The notes: generated by a model from the letters alone, not told the origin. Shown: positions 27,069-37,017, counted from the first letter of the stretch. The stretch: DNA of 64,000 nt from Bacteroides sp. AN502(2024) (GCF_041227145.1 NZ_JBGFSP010000004.1:248001-312000), one strand, 5' to 3'. Numbers and translations are program-made.

Positions 27069-28633
27069 TGAGATACTATGTTTTTTAATCTTTGTCTTAC
27101 ATTCATGAAAGCCGCCCTTACCATCAATTTCTCATCCTTTCGCAAGGCTATAAAATAGGTCGCAGCTATGAATGTTACTGTGGATATAACCACTGATACT
27201 ATTAGCCGTGTAAATGATGGCTCAAAAGAAATGACTATCACCGACAATGCCAGGCACACAAGTACTGACACTGCCACACAGGGTGCTATAACCATTGTCA
27301 GAAATTGAACTACAGGCAATTCACATTTTATGTGGGCATAATAGACTCGGCCTATACATAGTACTATTACAGCAACTGTTGTCACCCAATAAGCAAATTC
27401 CGGATTGACAAAGAACCGCAATAGAATATAAATGAGAGGTAACCGCAGAATATAGGTCAATGAACTAAACAACTGAAAACTGCGTATATCGCCTTTGCCT
27501 GTTATCATAGTTACCAATGCCACAGTGAAACTGGCTATTACCTGCTGTATCACCTCATACCGACAAAACATGATAGCATAATCAGGCACCTCTGTTAGCC
27601 AAAGGTGTAATAAATATGGCAGTTCAAAAAGAATAGGCAAAGCAACAACGATAGCTAAAAAATAAGCCAACTTACTACCTGCCATAACAGCATGAATCAT
27701 TCCCGATTGATTTTTAGCACCGGCATATTTAACAATTACAGGGTTTAATGCATTCATCATAGTCCCCGACAGTGTCATCAACTGTCCGCAAACTTGTTTG
27801 GAAACTCCTTGCGCTGCATTCATGATTGTGCCAAAGAATGAGTTAAGAATTAATCCCATTCCTTGTAGAGAGATAATACTTGAAGCCGAATATGTCAACT
27901 GCCAAAGGGCAAATGAGAACATTTCCCTAATTATCTTGAAATCGACATAGGTGCGAAAACTCACTTTGCACTCCTTATATTTCTTAGAACAATAAACCCT
28001 GCAAATTATAAAATTAATCAGTCCTATTATAAAGAGAAAGAATCCGTAAAGTATAAGTTTATCTGCTGAAATGTAAATAAGTACAACAGCTGCTACTAAT
28101 TTTAAAACGCCATCCAAACTGCCCATGATTGAATAATAGAGCATGTTTTCGTGAGCGACAAGTACTGCATTATAAGGTACAGTCATCATGCTCATGGCAG
28201 TTGTGAGAGTTGTGAAATAGTATATGGATTGTGCTGCTTCGAGGCGATTTTGTGGAATAATCAGATAATCACCCAATACTACAGGTTTCAGGAGTATAAA
28301 CACCAGTGCAATAAACAAGGCTATACTTATGTGTACTAAATAGCTTGAATTGAATATTCTGATACTCTTATCCGTATTCCCTTCACCTTCGGTATAAGAA
28401 AGAAACCTCTGTGTAGCAGCTGTCATGCTCTCGTTCAGGAAAGCAAGTAAACCAATGGTACTGCATGTAAGATTAAACACTCCAAAGTCTTCTACGCCCA
28501 AACCTTGTAATATGTACCTTGTAGAAAAAATAAGGCACACCGAGGTTATGACTATCTTGCCATAAAGGAAGAAGGTATTTTTTGCAACACGCTGGGAGAT
28601 ACCCATAGAGAGTAAGTACTCAACAGAATCCAC
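27065..28633 (-). CDS. wzx: Capsule repeat-unit flippase (Wzx / polysaccharide exporter)
   Basis: 522 aa with about 12-14 hydrophobic segments spread over the whole length (MATE/Wzx superfamily). N-terminus RVAKNTFFLYGKIVITSVCL followed by STRYILQGLGVEDFGVFNLT, typical of Bacteroides Wzx. Flips undecaprenyl-PP-linked repeat units across the inner membrane. Its stop overlaps the ATG of the acyltransferase (ATGA). Only flippase in the locus. Confidence 0.9.
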   Translation of the reverse strand: MDSVEYLLSMGISQRVAKNTFFLYGKIVITSVCLIFSTRYILQGLGVEDFGVFNLTCSTIGLLAFLNESMTAATQRFLSYTEGEGNTDKSIRIFNSSYLVHISIALFIALVFILLKPVVLGDYLIIPQNRLEAAQSIYYFTTLTTAMSMMTVPYNAVLVAHENMLYYSIMGSLDGVLKLVAAVVLIYISADKLILYGFFLFIIGLINFIICRVYCSKKYKECKVSFRTYVDFKIIREMFSFALWQLTYSASSIISLQGMGLILNSFFGTIMNAAQGVSKQVCGQLMTLSGTMMNALNPVIVKYAGAKNQSGMIHAVMAGSKLAYFLAIVVALPILFELPYLLHLWLTEVPDYAIMFCRYEVIQQVIASFTVALVTMITGKGDIRSFQLFSSLTYILRLPLIYILLRFFVNPEFAYWVTTVAVIVLCIGRVYYAHIKCELPVVQFLTMVIAPCVAVSVLVCLALSVIVISFEPSFTRLIVSVVISTVTFIAATYFIALRKDEKLMVRAAFMNVRQRLKNIVSQ

Positions 28634-28799
28634 CCTCCTAAAAATCAGAAAGATGAACTTTTGAGAATTTTTAAATTTTATGATTTATAATGTATTATTC
28701 CTTCTAGCAAGGCGTTTGCGGATAAAACTGAAACGACTGAAACCGGATAACAGACATTGCATGGGGAGAGCCCAATTTGGAGGGCTTACCTTAAGGACG

Positions 28800-29132
28800 T
28801 TACTCTTTCAGCTTTCTTACCCATTCCCTATACACATCCATAGTTATTCTCTCCGGCATACTGATTCTGACATGAGCATCTGTCCGATCAACTATGTCAG
28901 TCATATTTTGTAATAATTGCATAAACGCATTCTTTGCTATTATCAGACACGGCATTTGCATCTCTTTGGAGAAACTTTGCAGCGTATTGTATCCGTTTGA
29001 CTTACAGAACAGCCGCAAGCCGTATGCCGAAAAGCCGTATGCGCACCATTCACCGATCGATTCATTATAATACAAATTGATAAATGAACCGTCGTTATTG
29101 CATTCGTCGATTGTTATAATTTGAGTATTCAT
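28800..29132 (-). CDS. Hypothetical protein, 110 aa (CPS locus)
   Basis: Unrecognised. MNTQIITIDECNNDGSFINL, then GEWCAYGFSAYGLRLFCKS, ending MDVYREWVRKLKE; soluble, no motif of known enzymes. Position (after the phosphatase, before the flippase) is where small regulators such as UpxZ sometimes occur, but it is shorter than UpxZ and I see no clear similarity. Confidence 0.65.
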   Translation of the reverse strand: MNTQIITIDECNNDGSFINLYYNESIGEWCAYGFSAYGLRLFCKSNGYNTLQSFSKEMQMPCLIIAKNAFMQLLQNMTDIVDRTDAHVRISMPERITMDVYREWVRKLKE

Positions 29133-29173
29133 TAACCGTATTCAATAAAATAAGTGGGTAATAATCCGATTGA

Positions 29174-29875
29174 TTAGAAATCAAACAGCTTTTGTATATT
29201 GTGTGCAGCGCCTGTACAAATGCACTTTTGAAATATATGGCAACTGTGAATATCTGTTCCTATATGGGTAATAGCCCTTTCACTTAACAGCAGGATGGCT
29301 TTTTTCTTAATCCGGTCACCATACATACCCGCTATCGACGGAAGATTGAGCTGGAACTTCACCCCCATACCTTTCAGCCGTTGATAGTCCGATTCTCCCA
29401 TATAGACATATCGTTCCGGATGGGCAAGAACCGGATAATAACCTTTGGCTTTGATACGTCCCAATATACCATATAAATTCATCGGTGGACTGAAGTAAGA
29501 GGTTTCCACCAGCAGATGGTCCCCGTTCTCGCCCAAGGGCAGCAGGTCGTTCTTTTCCAACCGTTCCTCGAAAAGGTTGTCGAGCATGTTTTCCGCCGCA
29601 AGGTGTAGTTTTACCGGACCGGTGTAGGTAGCCTGCAATTCGGTGAAACGTTCCCTTAGATGTGCTGTAGTGTTCGGCATGTCCTCCATGATATGCGGCG
29701 TGAGCCACACGGATTTCACGCCCAACTCTTCATACAGACATAGGATTTCCAACGCTTCTCCCATCGTCTGCACACCGTCGTCCACACCCGGCAGGATGTG
29801 CGAGTGCCAGTCGGTAAAACCATCGAATATACCGCTATCTTTCAGCAAGACGCGTTTCCTGAACGGCCACATCAT
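29174..29875 (-). CDS. CpsB/YwqE-type tyrosine-protein phosphatase
   Basis: 233 aa, PHP-fold manganese-dependent phosphatase. Metal ligands are visible in DWHSHILPGVDDGVQTMGEA (near residue 22), TPHIMEDMPNTTAHL (near 59), LAHPERY (near 163) and IGTDIHS (near 207). Dephosphorylates the tyrosine tail of the Wzc kinase encoded next to it, which controls capsule polymer length and export. Starts right at the stop of wzc (1 nt apart). Confidence 0.92.
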   Translation of the reverse strand: MMWPFRKRVLLKDSGIFDGFTDWHSHILPGVDDGVQTMGEALEILCLYEELGVKSVWLTPHIMEDMPNTTAHLRERFTELQATYTGPVKLHLAAENMLDNLFEERLEKNDLLPLGENGDHLLVETSYFSPPMNLYGILGRIKAKGYYPVLAHPERYVYMGESDYQRLKGMGVKFQLNLPSIAGMYGDRIKKKAILLLSERAITHIGTDIHSCHIFQKCICTGAAHNIQKLFDF

Positions 29876-32293
29876 TTACCCGTTTTTTTCATCGGAGCCA
29901 TAATAGTATCCGGAGCCGTAACCGTAGTGATAACCATACCGATAGCCGTAACGGTATCCATAGCGGCCACCGCTTCCCTCGGTCCCGTTCAGAATCAAGG
30001 ACATGTTCTTGTATTTCTTCTCCTGGTAGATTCTCTTCAGTTCGGCGAGCATACTCCGTTCAAGCAACCCTGCGCGAACCACGAAGATGGTCCGATTGAC
30101 CAGCTTCTCGATAATCTGTGTGTCGGCCACCAGTTCGATGGGCGGACAATCTATGAATACATAATCGTACTGTTCTCTTGCGGCATCGATCAACTGCTTC
30201 AAACGCTCATTGAACAACAGTTCGGTAGGGTTGGGAGGAATCATTCCGATGGGTAAAACCTTCAAGTGTTTCCGTTGCGGATCGGATACGATGATTTCGT
30301 TAAGGTTGTCGATATGACCGCCCAGATAGTCGCTTAACCCCTTGGCGGGAGAATCGATATAGGACGATGCGGAGCCATGACGCAGGTCACCGTCGATTAC
30401 CAGCACTTCCTTCCCTTTAATGGCAAGGCTCACGGCGATGTTCATGGTCAGGAATGACTTGCCGCTGCCCGGATTGAACGAAGTTACGACGATGACATTC
30501 GATTTCTTGTCCTTACCGATCATGAACTCCAGATTGGTACGCAACACACGGAATGCCTCATTGATGATGTCACGGCTACCCTCCTTGACGACAATAGCCT
30601 TGACCTCCTGCGACTTCTTCCCGAATATTCCTTTCTTCTTTTTTCCTACGAACAACGGAATCTCACCGATGAATGGCATGGTCACACTCTCCAAGTCTTT
30701 TCTTCCCCGTATACGGGTATTCATATTCTCGCGCATAAAGATGATGACTACCGGAATGAGCAACCCCAAAGCAAACGCGACCAGAAAGATGTTCTTACGC
30801 ACGGGTGCCGTAGGCAGCATGCTTCCGTAAGGCGGGGTGACTATGCGGGTATTGTAGGCTGTGAATGTTTGCGAGAGTTCGTTCTCTTCACGCTTCTGCA
30901 ACAGGAACAGGTAAAGAGATTCCTTCACCTTCTGCTGTCGCCCAACCGACAGCAGATATTTAGCCTGCGTAGGATTGGCAGCGATACGGGATGTTGTCTG
31001 TTGCTCCGTCTGCTGCAAACTTTTTATCTGCGCGTTTAACGTTACGATTTGATTGTCTATAGACGTAACTATCGCACTCCGCATGGACGCCAGAGCCTGA
31101 TCCATACTCACAACCAACGGATTTCCCGTGCTGCTGTTCGCAACCAGGCTGTTGCGCTGCAACAGTTGTTTGTTGTATTCGGCAATCTGCGATTCGATAT
31201 TGGCACTCTCTATGCCGGAGTTGGCCGGAAGCAATTGGGTACGGTTGGCATCATCGGATAAATAGTTCCGGATGTAACGGGTCATATAGAGCTGGTTGTT
31301 CAAGGCAAGAATCTGTGCGTTAGTCGCACTGCTCTGGGCCATGTACATGCTCGATGCTGCCTGCACGTCCGGCAAGAGGTGTTCGGATTTGTAGGAAGAG
31401 ATATCCTCGTCCACATTCCCCAGTTCCCGTTCGATCACGCCCAGACGCTCGTTAATGAACATCGAGGTGCTGACAGCGATTTTATTCTTGTCCTTCACCC
31501 AGTTCTCGTTATAAACGGAAATCAACATGCTCAATACATCCTCTGCCCGTTGTGTGGAGTTATCTCTGAATGACAGGTCGATAACCGACGCTTTCTCGTT
31601 GTTCAACGAGACGGACAGGTTGGATGAGCAGGAGTTTACGGCATTATACAAATCGGATTTGCCCACATACAGTGTATATGCCTCGCCTCTCACATAATGA
31701 GGCGTTGTATGGATCACGATATTTCCCAACGGTGTAGGAATGGAGTCGAGCAAGCGTCCCATTATATCTTCTCCATCGAGTTCCGTCCCGTTACGTGTAA
31801 AGTCGGATAAGAGCAGCGTGCTGTCCGGCTGTACCTCCAGCGTAAAACCGGCCGATTCGTTTTCTGGTAAGTTGCTTATCGTCACATCCACGGGCAATGT
31901 CAGCCCATAGGCTATCTGACGGTGGAATCTCCCCGGAACGAAGTAATTCATATCCAAACGCAACCGTTTGACCACCTCGGTCATTAACGCCGGTGACTGG
32001 AAGGCGATCAGTTCGTTATTCACATTGGTACCGGACTGGAACAACCCGAACTCCGAGAAGGATTCCAAATCCGAGGAAACCGACTTGCCTTTGGAATCCT
32101 CTTTGATCAAGATCGAAGCGGTACGTGTATATACGGCAGGGGTGCGTAACAAATAAATGGTAGCGACACCGAGCGTTACCGCTAAAGACAAGACGAACCA
32201 CTTCCACCTCGCGAGGCACAGGTATAACAGGTCTTGTATCCGCAGGAAATCATCCTGCTGTACAGGTTTTGCATTCTTTTGATTGACGCTCAT
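29876..32293 (-). CDS. wzc: Wzc-type capsule chain-length/tyrosine kinase
   Basis: 805 aa BY-kinase. Wzz-type domain with a first membrane segment near residue 35 and a second near 500 (NIFLVAFALGLLIPVVIIFM), coiled coil between. Cytoplasmic kinase: Walker A FNPGSGKSFLTMNIAVSL, Walker A' VLVIDGDLRHG, Walker B YDYVFIDCPPI. The C-terminus is a striking Tyr/Gly cluster (YGYRYGYRYGYHYGYGSGYY), the autophosphorylation tail. Works with Wza for polymerisation control and export, and is dephosphorylated by the neighbouring phosphatase. Confidence 0.96.
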   Translation of the reverse strand: MSVNQKNAKPVQQDDFLRIQDLLYLCLARWKWFVLSLAVTLGVATIYLLRTPAVYTRTASILIKEDSKGKSVSSDLESFSEFGLFQSGTNVNNELIAFQSPALMTEVVKRLRLDMNYFVPGRFHRQIAYGLTLPVDVTISNLPENESAGFTLEVQPDSTLLLSDFTRNGTELDGEDIMGRLLDSIPTPLGNIVIHTTPHYVRGEAYTLYVGKSDLYNAVNSCSSNLSVSLNNEKASVIDLSFRDNSTQRAEDVLSMLISVYNENWVKDKNKIAVSTSMFINERLGVIERELGNVDEDISSYKSEHLLPDVQAASSMYMAQSSATNAQILALNNQLYMTRYIRNYLSDDANRTQLLPANSGIESANIESQIAEYNKQLLQRNSLVANSSTGNPLVVSMDQALASMRSAIVTSIDNQIVTLNAQIKSLQQTEQQTTSRIAANPTQAKYLLSVGRQQKVKESLYLFLLQKREENELSQTFTAYNTRIVTPPYGSMLPTAPVRKNIFLVAFALGLLIPVVIIFMRENMNTRIRGRKDLESVTMPFIGEIPLFVGKKKKGIFGKKSQEVKAIVVKEGSRDIINEAFRVLRTNLEFMIGKDKKSNVIVVTSFNPGSGKSFLTMNIAVSLAIKGKEVLVIDGDLRHGSASSYIDSPAKGLSDYLGGHIDNLNEIIVSDPQRKHLKVLPIGMIPPNPTELLFNERLKQLIDAAREQYDYVFIDCPPIELVADTQIIEKLVNRTIFVVRAGLLERSMLAELKRIYQEKKYKNMSLILNGTEGSGGRYGYRYGYRYGYHYGYGSGYYYGSDEKNG

Positions 32294-32306
32294 ATCTGAT
32301 TCTATA

Positions 32307-33098
32307 TTATTTCACGATCAACACGGTAATGGTGGTCAGCAGCGAGGCCAACGACATCCAGAAAGAGGCTGAACGGACGTTATTGCCATTGACGGTTGCC
32401 TGACGTGCTCTCATCGAGTTGGGTTCCACATAAACGATATCGTTCTGCTGTAAATAATACACGGGAGAGGCGTAAAGGTCGTATCCTGAATTCAGGTTTA
32501 CCTGATATAAGGTCTTTTTACCGTTTTCCTCCCGTTGTACCAGCACGTTCTCCCGTTTCCCGTAGACGGTAAGATCCCCGGCCATGCTTAAAGCGTCCAA
32601 AAGCGTCAGCCTGTCCTTGTCGATATTGAAACGTCCGGGGTTGGCAACCTCACCCAATACGGAAACGGTCAGGTTCATGAATTCCACTGTTACTACCGGA
32701 TCTTTCACGAGGTTCTTCGAGATCAGTTCCTTTTTGATACACGAAGCAATCTCTTCACGGGTCATTCCCGCTACATGTACATGTCCCAGCACGGGGAAAT
32801 CGATCTCTCCATCCTTGTTTATCGTATATCCCGATATCCCCTGACTGTTGGAGGTTCCCGATGTACTACCGATCTGCCGGGATATGATCGGGAGGTTGAA
32901 CAAGTCCATCAACAAGGGATCCTTACTATTAACCAATATTGAAATCTTGTCTTCGGGACGTACACGGATTTCCAGCGGATTCAAGATCTGCTCTGCGGTG
33001 CCCTGTTTCAGGTCTGTAAAGTAAGCGACTTTCGGAGTGGCACATGATCCCAACAGGAGAGCCACGGCCGATAAGAGTAAAATGTATCTGATTTTCAT
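32307..33098 (-). CDS. wza: Wza-type polysaccharide export lipoprotein
   Basis: 263 aa. Lipoprotein signal with lipobox LLLGSCATPK (Cys ~19), then the poly-export domain (LEIRVRPEDKISILVNSKDP) and an SLBB-like domain (VSVLGEVANPGRFNIDKDRL). A C-terminal hydrophobic helix (SFWMSLASLLTTITVLIV) is present. Forms the outer-membrane/periplasmic exit channel with Wzc. 13 nt upstream of wzc. Confidence 0.94.
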   Translation of the reverse strand: MKIRYILLLSAVALLLGSCATPKVAYFTDLKQGTAEQILNPLEIRVRPEDKISILVNSKDPLLMDLFNLPIISRQIGSTSGTSNSQGISGYTINKDGEIDFPVLGHVHVAGMTREEIASCIKKELISKNLVKDPVVTVEFMNLTVSVLGEVANPGRFNIDKDRLTLLDALSMAGDLTVYGKRENVLVQREENGKKTLYQVNLNSGYDLYASPVYYLQQNDIVYVEPNSMRARQATVNGNNVRSASFWMSLASLLTTITVLIVK

Positions 33099-33111
33099 AT
33101 TTCATTGATTT

Positions 33112-34233
33112 TTATTTGTCGGTTGTCCACCTCGACTGAAGCTGTCCGATACGCTTCGTCAGCCGGATATTGGCAAGAGTCCATACCAGAATATCGCCCA
33201 GTACGATCCAGTTCACATCGAGATAAAGGGACAGAAGAATATTAAACAGTATGAATACAGTCGATACGAAGATGATGGAAATCATGGCAGTCCGCTGTTT
33301 CATTCCGACAGCAAGCAGCTTATGATGGATATGGTTCTTATCCGGCAGGAACGGATTCTTCCCGTTACGTACCCGGTGCAGGTAAACTCGGACCACATCG
33401 CAACACGGAACCAGCAGCGGAGAGAAAGCCAGCACCATCAAGTCTATATTTCCCGTATGTTCGTCCGGTCCGCACATAATCAGCTTGAGACTGAGGAAAC
33501 AGAGCATCATGCCGATGGTCAGACTGCCCGTGTCACCCATGAAGATCTTCCTCCCGTGCTCGGCGTTCCCGAAAACATTGTAATAGAAGAACAGTACCAA
33601 CACACCCAACGTAGCGAACGCCAGCATGGCATATATATACCGGTGAAGCATGAAAAAAGTCAGCCCGTAAAACAGGCAGGCGACACTGCACAGTCCGGAA
33701 GCCAGCCCGTCAATGCCGTCGATCAGGTTGATGGCATTGATGATGAAGATCACGATTAGAATGGTCAGGGGATACCCCAGCCATAACGGAACCGCGTGGA
33801 TGCCCAGAATGCCGTGCAGGTTGTCGATATATATTCCACCGGTGATAAGCATCACACCGCACAGGATCTGGATGACAAACTTGGCACGATAACGGATACC
33901 GATCAAGTCATCGGCCATACCGACCAGGTACAATACCATGATGGCACAGAACGCAAATGCCAAAGGTCGTGCATCGTTTCCTATCTCGGACAACATCTCC
34001 GAATGCCCCAGCGCCATATTGATTCCCAGCAACAGGAGTATGGTGAAAAACACGACCGGCTTGAATGCGATGCCGCCCAACCGGGGCACTGCACAATGAT
34101 GGATCTTCCGTTCGTCGGGAAAGTCAAACAACTGCTTGCGAAAGGCGATCAGCAGAATCTGGGGAATGACGATACCCGCACAGAAGACACAAAGCAGAAA
34201 CGACAGAGAACAATTTACAATCCAGAAACACAT
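33112..34233 (-). CDS. WecA/TagO-like undecaprenyl-phosphate sugar-1-phosphate transferase
   Basis: 373 aa from MCFWIVNCSLSF at 34233; an ATG at 34266 would add 11 polar residues before the first membrane helix. About ten membrane segments with family motifs FDFPDERKIHHCAVPRLGG, GMADDLIGIRYRAKF, INLIDGIDGLASG and PDKNHIHHKLLA. Transfers a HexNAc-1-P to undecaprenyl phosphate, starting the capsule repeat unit. Placed directly after upxY. Confidence 0.93.
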   Translation of the reverse strand: MCFWIVNCSLSFLLCVFCAGIVIPQILLIAFRKQLFDFPDERKIHHCAVPRLGGIAFKPVVFFTILLLLGINMALGHSEMLSEIGNDARPLAFAFCAIMVLYLVGMADDLIGIRYRAKFVIQILCGVMLITGGIYIDNLHGILGIHAVPLWLGYPLTILIVIFIINAINLIDGIDGLASGLCSVACLFYGLTFFMLHRYIYAMLAFATLGVLVLFFYYNVFGNAEHGRKIFMGDTGSLTIGMMLCFLSLKLIMCGPDEHTGNIDLMVLAFSPLLVPCCDVVRVYLHRVRNGKNPFLPDKNHIHHKLLAVGMKQRTAMISIIFVSTVFILFNILLSLYLDVNWIVLGDILVWTLANIRLTKRIGQLQSRWTTDK

Positions 34234-34335
34234 ATATAGTGCACATTTATATCTAAGACAGATCACGCTCCATGAACCATCGTAACCTTGGACCCTATAT
34301 CATCCAAAAACGAATCGGTCATACTGACACATTAT

Positions 34336-34884
34336 TTATAATAGCTTGATATATTCGGGACTGACTTCCACCCCTACGGAAAAGAACTCAGGCAGTTCCA
34401 CCAACAGACGTTTCGTTTTCGACCCGCGCACAGTCAGCAATTTCCCTTCATAACCGTCCAAAGGACCGCCCACAATACGGATGTTCCTTCCGCACATGGC
34501 GGGTGTCAATTCGCTCGGGAGATAATATTTCGGATTCTCCGACACACTTACGGCATGCATGAAACGCTCCATATCCGCATCAGCGACAGTCATCGGTTTT
34601 TTGTAACTGCTCCCTTTCTGAAAACGGAACTGAATGGTGGGGATCTTCTCCACGACAAGATCGATTGCCCCCTGTGTATCGTGGACAAAAAGCAGATCCT
34701 GAATAAAGGGAACTTTTTCTCGGACACGTTTGCCGCCACGAACACTCAACCGCTCTTTCATGGGAGTGAACACCTCGAAATGCTCGGCCGCCAGTTGCTT
34801 ATATGCGGGCAATTTGGCATTGGCCCGTTTAAGGTCGCGCATCACGAACCAGCATATTCGTTTTTTTCCTTCTGAAACAGCCAT
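34336..34884 (-). CDS. upxY: UpxY-family transcription antiterminator (NusG paralogue)
   Basis: 182 aa. NusG N-terminal domain (RICWFVMRDLKRANAKLPAY; QDLLFVHDTQGAIDLVVEK) and KOW-type C-terminal domain (CGRNIRIVGGPLDGYEGKLL). UpxY proteins let RNA polymerase pass terminators in the leader of their own CPS operon, and their first-gene position is the standard Bacteroides layout. The usual next gene upxZ, an inhibitor of other UpxY proteins, is not recognisable here. The ~200-nt leader upstream leads to the candidate invertible promoter. Confidence 0.93.
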   Translation of the reverse strand: MAVSEGKKRICWFVMRDLKRANAKLPAYKQLAAEHFEVFTPMKERLSVRGGKRVREKVPFIQDLLFVHDTQGAIDLVVEKIPTIQFRFQKGSSYKKPMTVADADMERFMHAVSVSENPKYYLPSELTPAMCGRNIRIVGGPLDGYEGKLLTVRGSKTKRLLVELPEFFSVGVEVSPEYIKLL

Positions 34885-35086
34885 ATTTAGGGTTCAAGAC
34901 AATTCTTCTAATCCTGCAAGATTGTAAAATGCATTACATATCAAGCAGTTACAAACAATCGTTTCAAAAGTTCGGAAATAATTCCCCATGTCAGTATATC
35001 TGTTTATGCTCACCATAAAAGATTCCGTCATCTCACACCTGCAAGAGGTTCCCAAAGCCGTTTTCGGCTCCATTTTTTGCTCCTTC
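34885..35086 (-). other. CPS operon leader region
   Basis: About 200 nt between upxY and the inverted repeat. No TAnnTTTG element was found pointing left in this stretch, so transcription of the CPS operon would have to start beyond it. A 98-codon open frame here is low-complexity and not gene-like. Confidence 0.5.
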
Positions 35087-35295
35087 TCTCTGGGAGAGAT
35101 GTATCGAAAATTGACATAGGACGCAACTACTTGTTTGACAATAAGAAACTGATTTTTCATAAACAGGATTTGCTCAACATCTGTGCACAAGTCCCCCGGA
35201 AAATGAAAGCGACTGAAAATAAATAACCGCTTTTATAGCTGTATTTTCAATAAATTGTGTAATTTTGCCCCCGTAATATATTTCTCTCCCAGAGA
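35087..35295. promoter_or_regulatory. Candidate invertible promoter segment, OFF orientation
   Basis: TCTCTGGGAGAGA at 35087-35099 and its reverse complement TCTCTCCCAGAGA at 35283-35295 form a 13-bp inverted repeat; extended to 18 positions, 16 match (TAT after a 2-nt mismatch). Between them a -7 element TAATTTTG (35260-35267) points rightward, away from upxY. Inversion of the ~180-bp segment would aim it at the CPS operon. The -33 element is weak. Layout matches the DNA-inversion promoters known for Bacteroides capsules. Confidence 0.6.
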
Positions 35296-35395
35296 AAAAT
35301 ACATTTTTTACTCAACCAATATATCGCTCCCGATATTTCTCTTCCCAAGGAAATCAGTAGTTAGGAATATTCAGTAAATGTTCCCCCCAAATACC

Positions 35396-35438
35396 ATGGC
35401 ATATGAAGATGATAGAGTATAATCACTTCATATGCCAT
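35396..35438 (-). terminator. Hairpin inside left IS end
   Basis: ATGGCATATGAAG (35396-35408) pairs with CTTCATATGCCAT (35426-35438), 13 bp perfect. Ends the transposase transcript and/or blocks outside transcription. Confidence 0.65.
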
Positions 35439-35543
35439 TATTATTGTCATTTTTCTGTATATTCTCATATACTCTTATCTGACAAGACATGAAGTTCCGG
35501 AAGAAGTCTTCTGACCTCTTCTGATTCTTTCAGTAAACTCATA

Positions 35544-36902
35544 TCATGCAGCTTTCCCCGTTCTGTTCCTGATCTTGTCAATCATCAGTATGGCATTTGC
35601 TGTATGTATTCCGAAGAAAATCCACAGGATTTCCGTCTTCTTGTTCCTTGCCTTTATCCTTGCGAGCGAGTAATGTTGCTTTTGAGTGCCGAAGCTTCCT
35701 TCAAGCCGTGTGGCCCTTTCTTTTGAGAGTTCGCTTCTAAGCACCTTCCTCAAAGGCTCATCTTTGCCCGCCCTTCCCTTGCGCACAAAGGATGTGGATA
35801 TCCCATATTTAGTACAGAACTTTCTGTTGGCATTATTGGCATATATGGAATCGGCAGCCACACATCTTACCCTTACATTCATCAGCTTCTGCTGCATACG
35901 GATACAGTCCTTCAAGCGTATCCCCTCATTGAAAGCCTTGAACGAGAGGTGTTCGATGAACGATATGCCGTCTATCTGTATATTATTGACCTTTGCACCG
36001 AACTCGACGGACTTGGTTTCCTTGCCTCTGACGATGGGACGTACATAATGACGGTCGATGCTGATGATGCGGTCACTGACTTTTCGCCCTTCAAACATTT
36101 CCTTTTCCTGTACAAGCACCTTTCTGATGATGGAAAGACGCTTATGGTAATCCTGCGTATATCGGAGTAAAGCACCGTACTCGCTATGGAGCCCATCCCT
36201 TTGACTGAGGAGCTTTTCAAGAAGCTTGATCATACGGCGCTTAAGCATTCTTGTCCTTGAAGCTCTCCTCTTTCTTTTCTTGCAGTAGGACAGATAGGAT
36301 TCCGCCACATTCCTGTATTTGTTGCGCGGACGCCTTATGCCCAGATCCCTGCAATGCCGGCATATATGACTGTAGAGCCATTCGATGCTTTCCCAAAGGA
36401 GTTTCATGTCCGTAGGAAAACGCATGTGGCTCTCATAGCATGTGGCATCGGTCATGCAGACGTGAAGGTTATCAAGATAAGGTTTCCAGTGTGAAGCCAG
36501 GATCTCCTGGAAGGAATCAATGTCAAGGCGGGATGCTATCTCATTACGGATGGCACTGACTATCTTGAAGTTGGTTATGGGAAGGGACGGGGGGATCATG
36601 ATTCCACAGAACATCTGGTAGTGTATGTTCCCGTTCAGATGTTCCACCAGTTTCCTGTCGGAGAATCCGGTGTATGCCTTCAGGACCATAAGGGCGATCT
36701 TTGCGGAAGGACTGAATATGTTCCTGCGGCCCAAACGTTGTTCAGACAGGCCTGCGGCTTTTGCCATACGATCAAATGGAAAGACCGAATGAAGCCTGCC
36801 AAGCTCACTCTCATGAAAACTCTTGCGGTATTTTTCCAGAATATCAAATTCTGTAAAGCCCAAAGTTGGGTGGATTTCTGAAATTTTTTGTATCTTAGCC
36901 AT
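35544..36902 (-). CDS. IS5/IS1182-like DDE transposase
   Basis: 452 aa. N-terminal DUF772-like region (SPSAKIALMVLKAYTGFSDR), DDE core with CMTDATCYESHMRFPTDMKL (first Asp), VAADSIYANNANRKFCTKYG (second Asp region) and RLEGSFGTQKQHYSLARIKA (Glu region). The R/K-rich insertion (CKKRKRRASRTRMLKRRMIK) is typical of this large group. Full length, no frameshift, so the IS is probably active. Precise family assignment is uncertain. Confidence 0.88.
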   Translation of the reverse strand: MAKIQKISEIHPTLGFTEFDILEKYRKSFHESELGRLHSVFPFDRMAKAAGLSEQRLGRRNIFSPSAKIALMVLKAYTGFSDRKLVEHLNGNIHYQMFCGIMIPPSLPITNFKIVSAIRNEIASRLDIDSFQEILASHWKPYLDNLHVCMTDATCYESHMRFPTDMKLLWESIEWLYSHICRHCRDLGIRRPRNKYRNVAESYLSYCKKRKRRASRTRMLKRRMIKLLEKLLSQRDGLHSEYGALLRYTQDYHKRLSIIRKVLVQEKEMFEGRKVSDRIISIDRHYVRPIVRGKETKSVEFGAKVNNIQIDGISFIEHLSFKAFNEGIRLKDCIRMQQKLMNVRVRCVAADSIYANNANRKFCTKYGISTSFVRKGRAGKDEPLRKVLRSELSKERATRLEGSFGTQKQHYSLARIKARNKKTEILWIFFGIHTANAILMIDKIRNRTGKAA

Positions 36903-36975
36903 ATCTTAGTTGGGGAATTTCCCCCGTTTGGGCCGTCAAACCTTGTTTTCGGGGGAATACCTAAAGATACTAAAA

Positions 36976-37017
36976 AGCCAACTAATTCGCAATAATTTGT
37001 GTATGAATTAGTTGGCT
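36976..37017. terminator. Hairpin inside right IS end
   Basis: AGCCAACTAATTC (36976-36988) and GAATTAGTTGGCT (37005-37017), 13 bp perfect, 16-nt loop, just upstream of the transposase gene. It may shield the transposase from outside transcription. Confidence 0.65.

Noticed and set aside
28800..29132. UpxZ assignment for the 110-aa CPS gene
   Set aside because: Too short and without visible similarity to UpxZ; left as hypothetical.
34894..35190. 98-codon open frame between upxY and the IS
   Set aside because: Composition is not protein-like, and it overlaps the leader and one arm of the inverted repeat; treated as regulatory region.
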